Assembly (NCBI GenBank): GCA_937900215.1
Contig: CALCFH010000079.1
Location: forward strand, 1-8,112
Source: an uncultured Cryomorphaceae bacterium
Lineage (GTDB): Bacteria; Bacteroidota; Bacteroidia; Flavobacteriales; Schleiferiaceae
DNA: 8,112 nt
Reading direction: 5' to 3'
Part shown: piece by piece, positions 1 through 5,665 of the stretch
Layout: each line of letters opens with the position of its first letter
Numbering within the stretch: position 1 is the stretch's first letter
Program-made: the position numbers and the translations under genes
Notes under the pieces: generated by a model
The model's database searches: none
Told to the model about the DNA's origin: nothing
The model's input: the letters and a program-made list of their open reading frames with translations, nothing else

Positions 1-142
1 TTGGCTTGAATGAGTCAATGCTCATTGACAATGATTCAATGAAATATTAAAAAGTATAAATAATTCTTGATGTTGATTGATTTGAAAATCAAAAAGCCAA
101 AGACCTTCTAAAATATTTTTTCTATGAAACTAAAAGCTTTTG
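1..142. other. AT-rich non-coding stretch with two short inverted repeats
   Basis: No convincing gene lies here. Frame 3 is open from base 3 to a TAA at 48-50 and would encode only 15 residues (GLNESMLIDNDSMKY). It could be the tail of an upstream rightward gene, but so short an open frame is expected by chance. The stretch holds two dyads of 7-bp arms around a 2-nt spacer: GTCAATG/CATTGAC at 14-29 and TTGATTT/AAATCAA at 77-92. Neither is followed by a T-run on the plus strand, so they are not convincing intrinsic terminators. The rest is AT-rich and featureless. Confidence 0.5.
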
Positions 143-150
143 TATTTTCG
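143..150 (+). promoter_or_regulatory. Putative -7 promoter element of the tRNA-Arg gene
   Basis: TATTTTCG matches the Bacteroidota -7 consensus TAnnTTTG except for C at the seventh position. It lies 41 nt before the mature tRNA 5' end, giving a leader of about 35 nt to be removed by RNase P. No clear TTTG -33 element is visible; only a T-run (115-121) sits at about the right distance. The same octamer precedes the lipoprotein gene at 4790-4797, which supports a real element. Confidence 0.5.
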
Positions 151-191
151 CGCCCTCATTGAGAAAGCCTGTCACAGTTTTCTTTTTGAAT

Positions 192-265
192 GGTCGCGTA
201 GCTCAGCTGGATAGAGCATCTGCCTTCTAAGCAGACGGTCATAGGTTCGAATCCTATCGCGATCA
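192..265 (+). tRNA. tRNA-Arg (anticodon TCT)
   Basis: A complete cloverleaf can be folded by eye. The acceptor stem pairs 192-198 with 258-264 (seven pairs, including one G-T wobble at the second pair), with discriminator A265. The D arm is GCTC/GAGC (201-204 with 214-217), with GG at 209-210 in the loop. The anticodon stem is 219-223 with 231-235, and its seven-base loop CTTCTAA carries anticodon TCT at 226-228, reading AGA codons. The variable loop is 5 nt (236-240). The T arm is ATAGG/CCTAT (241-245 with 253-257), with loop TTCGAAT. CCA is not encoded, so it must be added after transcription. A coding region starts only five bases downstream. Confidence 0.97.
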
Positions 266-270
266 CTACC

Positions 271-588
271 TTGAAAAAAGTGCTTCCATCAGAAAAAAGC
301 ATTTCGCTTAAATGCAAAGTCTGCGAGCAATGGTTCGATTCTAAAGCCGACAGATCTACTGACTGTCCACATTGCGGTTTTCAAAACAGTCAGAGATTAA
401 AGGCAGACCCAGATATAGCCTTAGAATCTAAGCCTTTTTCGTTGGACTTGAATAAATCATTGCTTCCCTACAAGAAGGATGACTTTATTCTCTTGCGTCT
501 TTTTAAGCGTATGGTCAATCTCTTATTTATGGGCTATCTTTTAATAATGGCTCTACTTGCCTACCTAGCAGCGAGTTTGGCGGGATGA
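271..588 (+). CDS. Small zinc-ribbon protein with a C-terminal membrane helix
   Basis: This 105-residue protein has two cysteine pairs, C15-x2-C18 and C32-P-H-C35, which form a zinc-ribbon knuckle of the kind seen in many small bacterial membrane-associated proteins. A polar linker (about 40-70) follows, then one strongly hydrophobic segment (about 81-103) that should anchor the protein with the ribbon on the cytoplasmic side. The start is TTG at 271. It is the upstream-most candidate outside the tRNA, and GTG at 280 is the only other usual start codon before the first cysteine pair. No Shine-Dalgarno sequence is visible, and the preceding bases are the end of the tRNA. The stop overlaps the next gene's ATG in an ATGA arrangement, so the two are translationally coupled. 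I do not recognise a named family. The zinc site and topology are inferred from sequence, and the biological role is unknown. Confidence 0.75.
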   Translation: MKKVLPSEKSISLKCKVCEQWFDSKADRSTDCPHCGFQNSQRLKADPDIALESKPFSLDLNKSLLPYKKDDFILLRLFKRMVNLLFMGYLLIMALLAYLAASLAG

Positions 589-953
589 AGTCAAAGCGTC
601 CACTGCTTGTATACCTCACTCCTAGTGTTCTTCTTGCTCTTCATCAAGTCCTTCAAGCCTTTCAACTTTCGTCCCCCTTCTGTAGATCGTATTTAGACGA
701 TTTTCTAGTAATCCCAACAGTACTGGGTATCTGGCTTTGTGTGGCTAGGTTATTTAATCATACCATCCATACAATAGACCTTTACCTTGCTGGATTTATG
801 GGCGTTGCCTTCTTCTCCATTCTTTTCGAACACATTTTACCCAAGCAGCTCGCCTCGACTACGAAAGACTATTGGGATATTCTCGCCTATTCAATTGGAG
901 CGCTTTCTTATTTGTTTGTACTGGAGTTAACTCCTAAACCGAAAAGCGCATAA
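585..953 (+). CDS. Small four-helix integral membrane protein
   Basis: This 122-residue protein has four hydrophobic segments, at about 8-26, 39-57, 64-82 and 97-114. Conserved-looking motifs are SYLDDFLVIPTVLG (35-48), FEHILPK (81-87) and DYWDILAYSIGALSYL (95-110). The acidic-aromatic motif followed by a last helix resembles the layout of VanZ-like proteins. From memory, similar short Bacteroidota proteins often carry the automatic name 'magnesium citrate secondary transporter', for which I know no experimental basis. The ATG overlaps the stop of the zinc-ribbon gene, so the two probably form an operon, perhaps a functional pair. The last 46 bases overlap the 3' end of the convergent TIGR02757 gene. 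Function is unknown; the call rests on topology and coupling to the upstream gene. Confidence 0.8.
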   Translation: MKSKRPLLVYLTPSVLLALHQVLQAFQLSSPFCRSYLDDFLVIPTVLGIWLCVARLFNHTIHTIDLYLAGFMGVAFFSILFEHILPKQLASTTKDYWDILAYSIGALSYLFVLELTPKPKSA

Positions 954-1678
954 TCGTATTTTACTGGATCGATTGGATCAAATTCGGTTAATCGCTTATT
1001 TAATTCTTCCACCGCTTTCCTATCGTTCTGCTTTCTTCTAAGCAGCGAGAACTCCCTTGCCACTCTTGCGGAATGCACATCCAACGGAATCATAAGTTGA
1101 CTCATTTTCAACGACTTCCATAGGCCGAAATCTACTCCTTTCTCATCGGAGCGCACCATCCACCTAAGAAACATATTGAGTCTTTTTGCGGCAGAACCCT
1201 TTTCTGGATCTGCAATGTGTTTTATAAATCGATCTGGATAGTCCAATCCATCTAAAAAAAGCCATCGAAAATTAGAAATAGCCTGAAAGGTATTTTCCTC
1301 TTTGTTGTTGAGTTGGAAGGCTTGTTCCAATCCACCTAAAGAATACATATGCCGAAGACCTTTTACGAGAATCAGGGCGTCTTGCGCATTTAATGTGCGA
1401 TGTACGAAACCCCGAAGTGAATTTAAATCAGAGGTAGAAGCGTTTACTACAAATTCAAATGGAGCATTGTCCATTCTATTCATCAAATCAAATCCACTCT
1501 TTACTATCAACTCTCTTTTTCCCCAAGAAATGAGCGCAACTAAAAAAGCACTTAGCTCTATATCTTCTTTTCTTGAGAACGAATGGGGAATCTGAATTGG
1601 GTCTTTTTCTATAAATTCAAGACAATTGTATTTCTCTACGGCTTCGTCTAAGCTTTCTTTGAGTCTAGATTCTGTCAT
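908..1678 (-). CDS. TIGR02757 (DUF2400) family protein
   Basis: This 256-residue protein has the length and motif series of TIGR02757/DUF2400. The motifs are FIEKDPIQIPHSF (22-34), ISWGKR (50-55), KRLNMFLRWMVR (165-176), IPLDVHSARVAR (197-208) and DPVKYDYALFGLGV (237-250). The family is common in Bacteroidota and is biochemically uncharacterised. The segment around 197-250 (a D-x-H followed by a helix, then an invariant DP..YD) resembles the helical core of HhH-GPD-type DNA glycosylases, so a nucleic-acid role is possible. That is inference, not demonstrated. It is the last gene of the leftward operon: its ATG lies inside the 3' end of lolD (14-nt overlap), indicating coupled translation. Its own 3' end overlaps the convergent membrane-protein gene by 46 nt. 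Confidence 0.92.
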   Translation of the reverse strand: MTESRLKESLDEAVEKYNCLEFIEKDPIQIPHSFSRKEDIELSAFLVALISWGKRELIVKSGFDLMNRMDNAPFEFVVNASTSDLNSLRGFVHRTLNAQDALILVKGLRHMYSLGGLEQAFQLNNKEENTFQAISNFRWLFLDGLDYPDRFIKHIADPEKGSAAKRLNMFLRWMVRSDEKGVDFGLWKSLKMSQLMIPLDVHSARVAREFSLLRRKQNDRKAVEELNKRLTEFDPIDPVKYDYALFGLGVNSSTNK

Positions 1679-2327
1679 CTTTTAGAATTCCTTCTTTCAT
1701 AACAAAGCAGCGATCGGTCATTTGTGCTAATTCGGTGTTATGGGTTATGATGACAATGGTTTGCCCAAACTCATTCTTTAAATCGGCGAAAAGGGCATGC
1801 ATTTCAGCGGCATTTGAGCTATCAAGATTTCCGGAAGGTTCATCGGCTAACAAGACTTTGGGTTTGTTCATCAAGGCCCTTGCTACACTTACACGTTGCT
1901 GCTCCCCTCCTGAAAGCTCGGAGGGCAAATGCGAAAGCCTATCTGAAAGGCCCAAAAAATCTAGGAGATAGGTTGCTCTTTTTTCAAAATCTTTCTTGTC
2001 TAAACCCGCAATCAATGCAGGCATAAACACATTCTCTAAAGCCGTAAACTCAGGCAATAGATGGTGAAACTGAAAAACAATTCCAATATTTCTATTTCTA
2101 AACCGAGCCAATTCTGCGTCTTTCATTCCGAATGGATTGATAGAGTCGTAGAGCATATCTCCTTTGTCTGGCCTATCTAAAGTAGCCATAATCTGCAATA
2201 GGGTTGTTTTTCCTGCGCCTGAGGCTCCTACTATCGAAACCATTTCTCCGCTTCCTACATTTAGGTCCACTCCTTTGAGCACCTTTAGCTTGCCGTACGA
2301 TTTCTCAATGGATTTTAATTCTATCAT
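1665..2327 (-). CDS. lolD: LolD-type ABC transporter ATP-binding protein
   Basis: This is a complete 220-residue nucleotide-binding domain. Walker A is GASGAGKTT (34-42). The Q-loop region is FQFHHLLPEFTALENV (85-100). The ABC signature is LSGGEQQ (138-144), Walker B is VLLADEP (158-164) with catalytic E163, the D-loop is SGNLD (165-169) and the H-loop histidine is H196. The HHLLPEFTALENV stretch after the Q-loop is characteristic of LolD and separates it from FtsE and MacB relatives. In characterised bacteria LolD dimers power the LolC/E permease that extracts outer-membrane lipoproteins from the inner membrane. No permease gene is in this window, so the partner must be elsewhere. The ATG overlaps the stop of the upstream DUF5916 gene by 4 nt, and the 3' end overlaps the TIGR02757 start by 14 nt. 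A related lipoprotein- or peptide-export ATPase cannot be excluded. Confidence 0.9.
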   Translation of the reverse strand: MIELKSIEKSYGKLKVLKGVDLNVGSGEMVSIVGASGAGKTTLLQIMATLDRPDKGDMLYDSINPFGMKDAELARFRNRNIGIVFQFHHLLPEFTALENVFMPALIAGLDKKDFEKRATYLLDFLGLSDRLSHLPSELSGGEQQRVSVARALMNKPKVLLADEPSGNLDSSNAAEMHALFADLKNEFGQTIVIITHNTELAQMTDRCFVMKEGILKDDRI

Positions 2328-4732
2328 ATTCTCTTTTTCCTTTTCCTTGTCAAGGCGTTGTAATCTAAGAAATAGGTGAATCGAAATGACAAATTGTGTG
2401 CTTGTGACAAATCGAAAAAGCGATTTAGATTTTGGGTAAAGCTTTCATTGGCCTGATTATCTATTCCCAAGATGGCATTTCGGTATAGAAAAACCAGTTC
2501 GGAAGCGGGAGCAAACCACCAAGAATAACGCAAATCTACATTCCAAGTATTGAAGTTGATATCTGATACAGTAGCCGTAGGTAAATCTTGTAATTCGCCA
2601 TTGTCTTCGAGCGAATAAAACTGCTTATAGGCTACCGTAGACCATACATACCTAAGATCTAGGCTTAAACTAGAAACACTATTGAGCACATACGAAGCAG
2701 AGGTGGTTAGGAAGGTATTCCGAACATCTCTCTTGCCAAAGACTACAGTGTCATTTTGCTGTTTTGCCCAACCAACATCATTGTTTCTCCATTGTCTATT
2801 GGCTTCCAACTGAAGACTGAAATGATCGTTAAAGCGATAGCGTGGCTCAATGCTTAATCGATTGAATTGGAAGTCGCTGTTTACCCATAAGGCGTATCCA
2901 TAACGCATGTCTAGTGCAAATGGATTTCTATAATCACTTGAAATCCATCCACCTAACTCATGAAATGCAGGCCTTTCCCAATACACACCGTCTCTCCTAG
3001 GCTCAAAGTAATCGTGAGAAGGAATGGGATTGGATTCCCAGTTTCCACCAAAGGCGAAGAAACTGCGGGTTACAAAAACGGCATCTGCCGCTAAGCGCAC
3101 TTCTGAGTAGACCCGCGGTTCATACAGCATTTCGTACTCCGCGCGAGCATTCACTCTAATGGAATTGAAGGCTCCTCGTGGTTGAAATATTCGGTAGTTC
3201 AGACCCAAGCTATGCTCAAATAAATTCGCTCGTGGCTGAAATCCCATGTCGTTGATGTCGTAATTCTTCGACATGATAAATTGGTTCACTTGAACTTGAA
3301 GATTGCCTTTGGTGCTTCGCAAGGTGTTGATTAGACGATATCCAAGATTTACAGAATCTTGAAAATACTGCTGAGAAACAGTGGCATCGTTGTCAAAAGC
3401 CCAACTATTCGATTTATTCGCCAGCGTTGAAACCAGTCCTGTTACATTGGCGTCCATGGAAGTCCCTTGCCTCCATGTGCTGGTATTGATAAAAGCCACG
3501 CTGCTGTTTCTATTGAACCGCTGATCTAAAACCAGAATGGTATAATTCGTTAAAGGTTCGATTAATATTTTGGATGTTTCGCCTGTTCCTTCGTCCTTAA
3601 ATTCCTGATAATTATTGTCGGTTATGGCATTAAAGACCCCAATTCCCAAATTGTTTTTATTTCTTCCACTCACTTTGGCTGCATTGATTAGCCGAGTAAA
3701 TTCAGGCAAAGATGGACGAAGGGCGGTATCGTTTACTGAAGAATTGGTTACGTTTTTAGGAGCGCCTCCAATGCGCCTTGAATAAAACAAATCGCCTTTG
3801 CTAAAGAGGTCGATGCCCTCATTGAAAAAGGGTCTGTTCTCTTCAAATTGAAGTTCAAAAGGACTTAGATTTAGTTGCTGTGGATCAAAGGCTACCTGAC
3901 CAAAATCAGGCACAAGGGTCATATCTAATGTAAAGCTTTGATCTATGCCGTATTTTAAGTCTAAGCCCAGCTTATAGCGCAAATCTGTTTCGCCTTCAAA
4001 CTCGTTCACATAGGTAGAGGCATAAGGCAAAAAGCTGAGTCGAACCGGAGGTTGAATGTCCATCATTCCTTTCATTAATCCGCATTGCTGCTCGTAAGTG
4101 CCCACGCTTTTATCTATAAAGTTCCAAGAGTATTCTTCTCGAATACGACGGGTGTAGCGAATCATATTTAAACCCCAAACGCCATTGCCCTTGTCTGGAA
4201 ACCGAAGACTTTGATAGGGAATGGCCATTTCTACCACCCAACCCAAAGAGTCTAAAATCACCTTACTGTACCAGACGGTATTCCATCCAAAATCGTCGCC
4301 CTCTGCCGTGGTTCTGCTATCAGACTGCACACCTGCCGCAGTAACCCAAAAATTAAAGTCGGAAAGACCGTCGTTAAATGGATTGATAAAGATTCCGAAG
4401 TAGTCGTTGTTCTCGCTATATCGATCACGCTCCGTTAATTGCGTTAAAATAGAATCTGGAGAAGTGTCGTATAATCGGGCACCAACATAAACGTATTCAT
4501 CGTCAAATAAAAGGCGAACTTCAGACTTCAATCGCTTGGGTTCGGGCTGTCCGTTGCCCGGATTGAGCATGCTAAAGTTGCTTAATGCCTCTGCCCTTGC
4601 CCAATCTATTTCATTGAGAATTCCATCCACCTTAACTTCACCTACAGTCCTCTGCATTTGAAGCTCTTTGGTTTGAGACCAAGCCGAGATTTGAGAAAGA
4701 AGAAGAGCCGTAATTACAAGCAAAATGCGCAT
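2324..4732 (-). CDS. CBM9-like / DUF5916 outer-membrane protein
   Basis: This 802-residue exported protein has a signal peptide at 1-20 (hydrophobic core LLVITALLL, likely cleaved after AWSQ). A CBM9-like beta-sandwich follows (about 27-225) with DGILNEIDWARAEAL (36-50), LFDDEYVYVGARLYD (75-89) and a VEMAIPYQSLRF strand (167-178). The remainder (about 230-795) is DUF5916, recognised by VPDFGQVAFDP (274-284), LNLSPFE (287-293) and EENRPFFNEG (297-306). It is rich in alternating aromatic strands and ends in a strand (SFRFTYFLDY) plus a basic tail, as expected for an outer-membrane beta-barrel. The N-terminal domain may bind glycan, but no substrate is known for the family. It is the first gene of the leftward operon. 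The ATG at 4732 is the only start that keeps the signal peptide, and a -7-like element ends four bases upstream of it. Confidence 0.9.
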   Translation of the reverse strand: MRILLVITALLLSQISAWSQTKELQMQRTVGEVKVDGILNEIDWARAEALSNFSMLNPGNGQPEPKRLKSEVRLLFDDEYVYVGARLYDTSPDSILTQLTERDRYSENNDYFGIFINPFNDGLSDFNFWVTAAGVQSDSRTTAEGDDFGWNTVWYSKVILDSLGWVVEMAIPYQSLRFPDKGNGVWGLNMIRYTRRIREEYSWNFIDKSVGTYEQQCGLMKGMMDIQPPVRLSFLPYASTYVNEFEGETDLRYKLGLDLKYGIDQSFTLDMTLVPDFGQVAFDPQQLNLSPFELQFEENRPFFNEGIDLFSKGDLFYSRRIGGAPKNVTNSSVNDTALRPSLPEFTRLINAAKVSGRNKNNLGIGVFNAITDNNYQEFKDEGTGETSKILIEPLTNYTILVLDQRFNRNSSVAFINTSTWRQGTSMDANVTGLVSTLANKSNSWAFDNDATVSQQYFQDSVNLGYRLINTLRSTKGNLQVQVNQFIMSKNYDINDMGFQPRANLFEHSLGLNYRIFQPRGAFNSIRVNARAEYEMLYEPRVYSEVRLAADAVFVTRSFFAFGGNWESNPIPSHDYFEPRRDGVYWERPAFHELGGWISSDYRNPFALDMRYGYALWVNSDFQFNRLSIEPRYRFNDHFSLQLEANRQWRNNDVGWAKQQNDTVVFGKRDVRNTFLTTSASYVLNSVSSLSLDLRYVWSTVAYKQFYSLEDNGELQDLPTATVSDINFNTWNVDLRYSWWFAPASELVFLYRNAILGIDNQANESFTQNLNRFFDLSQAHNLSFRFTYFLDYNALTRKRKKRI

Positions 4733-4736
4733 GCCG

Positions 4737-4744
4737 CGAAAGTA
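4737..4744 (-). promoter_or_regulatory. Putative -7 element of the leftward DUF5916-lolD operon
   Basis: Read on the minus strand, TACTTTCG matches TAnnTTTG with C at the seventh position, the same substitution as at the other putative promoters here. Only four bases separate it from the ATG. Transcription would therefore start at or within a few bases of the start codon, giving a leaderless or near-leaderless mRNA. No TTTG -33 element is visible at 17-23 nt spacing, which lowers confidence. Confidence 0.4.
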
Positions 4745-4789
4745 TAGCGAACAACTGAGATACTTTCTCTCTGTTTAAAAAAGAGGCTC

Positions 4790-4797
4790 TATTTTCG
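4790..4797 (+). promoter_or_regulatory. Putative -7 element of the WHy lipoprotein gene
   Basis: TATTTTCG fits the Bacteroidota -7 element with one mismatch and is identical to the octamer before the tRNA. The start codon is 18 nt further on, implying a short leader of about 12-15 nt that is A-rich (AAAACAAAAAC before ATG). That is typical of Bacteroidota genes lacking a Shine-Dalgarno sequence. It faces away from the leftward operon's element, so the 83-bp gap is a divergent promoter region. No good -33 TTTG is seen. Confidence 0.5.
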
Positions 4798-4815
4798 CAC
4801 TCTCAAAACAAAAAC

Positions 4816-5649
4816 ATGAAGACTTTACGCATTCTTTTCGCTATTCTATTGATTAGCAGCATATCCGCCTGCGATCTTTTGAATTCCCTTCCTTTGCCAA
4901 CCAATGCTACTCCAAGCTTTAATTTGGTAAATACGCAATTAACAGGATTGAATTTAGAAGGCGTGGACTTGCAATTTGCGGTTAATGTCAGCAACCCATA
5001 CCCCGTAGCACTTCCGCTTACCAATCTGAGTTACGAACTGATTAGTACAAATCAAAGCTTTTTGAAAGGCAATGCAAACCAATTGCAGGGCAGTATTCCT
5101 GCGGGAGGAAGCCAAGTAATTAATCTTCCGGTTCATGTGGGATTTGCAGGATTGATGAAATTGATTTCGGGTGTAAAACCGGGCGGACAAATACCCTACA
5201 CTGCCAAATTGAATCTAAGCGTAGATGCCGGGGCGATGGGTCCTTTGGATTTACCCATTGAGACCAGCGGTGCCATACCCATTCCAGATGTACCTGAAAT
5301 AAGTGTGGAAACCATAGATTGGCAAAATGTGAGCTTGACTAATGCTAAAGCGGTTATGAAGCTAAAGGTGAAGAACACCAATAGTTTTCAGATGGGTTTA
5401 GATAAAATAAACTATGCTGTAAATTTAGAAGGAAGTGAAGTAGCCAAAAGCCAATTGAATGCCCAAAAATCACTTGCTACAGGAGAGTCAGGAATCTTTG
5501 AAATTCCTATCGAATTTAGACCACTTGATTTGGGAATGGGTGTTTTCAATATGCTTAAGAGTAACTCCTTTAACTATACTATGAATGGCAATATGAATTT
5601 GACTACCGAATTCGGCAATTTCGATGTGCCATTGGATCTAAAAAAGTAG
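4816..5649 (+). CDS. Lipoprotein with two tandem WHy/LEA type 2 domains
   Basis: This 277-residue protein has a lipoprotein signal: KTLR, a hydrophobic core (6-16), then lipobox ISAC with the acylated cysteine at C19. Residue +2 is Asp and no acidic surface-export signal follows, so a periplasm-facing location is more likely than surface display. Two copies of a WHy/LEA2 beta-sandwich follow. The first (about 35-150) has DLQFAVNVSNPYPVALPLTN (51-70) and IPAGGSQVINLPV (94-106). The second (about 160-277) has AVMKLKVKNTNSFQMGLDKI (179-198) and TGESGIFEIPIEF (222-234). The repeated order N-[PT]-x-x-[VM]-x-[LP] then a G-S/G linker strand supports internal duplication. WHy domains occur in plant desiccation-related and bacterial stress proteins; no ligand is known here. 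It is a single gene, divergent from the operon containing lolD and convergent with the metalloprotease gene. Confidence 0.88.
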   Translation: MKTLRILFAILLISSISACDLLNSLPLPTNATPSFNLVNTQLTGLNLEGVDLQFAVNVSNPYPVALPLTNLSYELISTNQSFLKGNANQLQGSIPAGGSQVINLPVHVGFAGLMKLISGVKPGGQIPYTAKLNLSVDAGAMGPLDLPIETSGAIPIPDVPEISVETIDWQNVSLTNAKAVMKLKVKNTNSFQMGLDKINYAVNLEGSEVAKSQLNAQKSLATGESGIFEIPIEFRPLDLGMGVFNMLKSNSFNYTMNGNMNLTTEFGNFDVPLDLKK

Positions 5650-5665
5650 TCTACTCTATTGTAGA
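5650..5665 (-). terminator. Weak hairpin between convergent genes
   Basis: TCTAC (5650-5654) pairs with GTAGA (5661-5665) around a six-base loop. Only six bases separate the two convergent reading frames, and the hairpin overlaps the stop codon of the minus-strand gene. Read on the minus strand it is followed after four bases by a TTTTTT run, so it may weakly terminate the metalloprotease transcript. On the plus strand no T-run follows directly. Five A-T-rich pairs make it a marginal terminator. Confidence 0.3.

Noticed and set aside
242..249. TAGGTTCG inside the tRNA T arm resembles the TTCG-type -7 element and could be a promoter for the zinc-ribbon gene
   Set aside because: These bases are the conserved T-stem/T-loop sequence of any tRNA of this type, and no -33 element lies at suitable spacing, so the match is explained by tRNA structure.
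1302..1595. Open plus-strand frame of 97 codons opposite the TIGR02757 gene
   Set aside because: It lies entirely antisense to a gene with clear family motifs. Its translation shows no recognisable motif, and no promoter or start context is seen.
1735..2026. Overlapping plus-strand open frames opposite lolD
   Set aside because: They are antisense to the Walker B and signature region of a well-supported ATPase, and their translations are low-quality and Ser/Cys/Arg-rich.
4803..5190. Two minus-strand open frames opposite the lipoprotein gene
   Set aside because: They are antisense to a lipoprotein with a clear lipobox and WHy domains, and they have no start context or domain pattern of their own.
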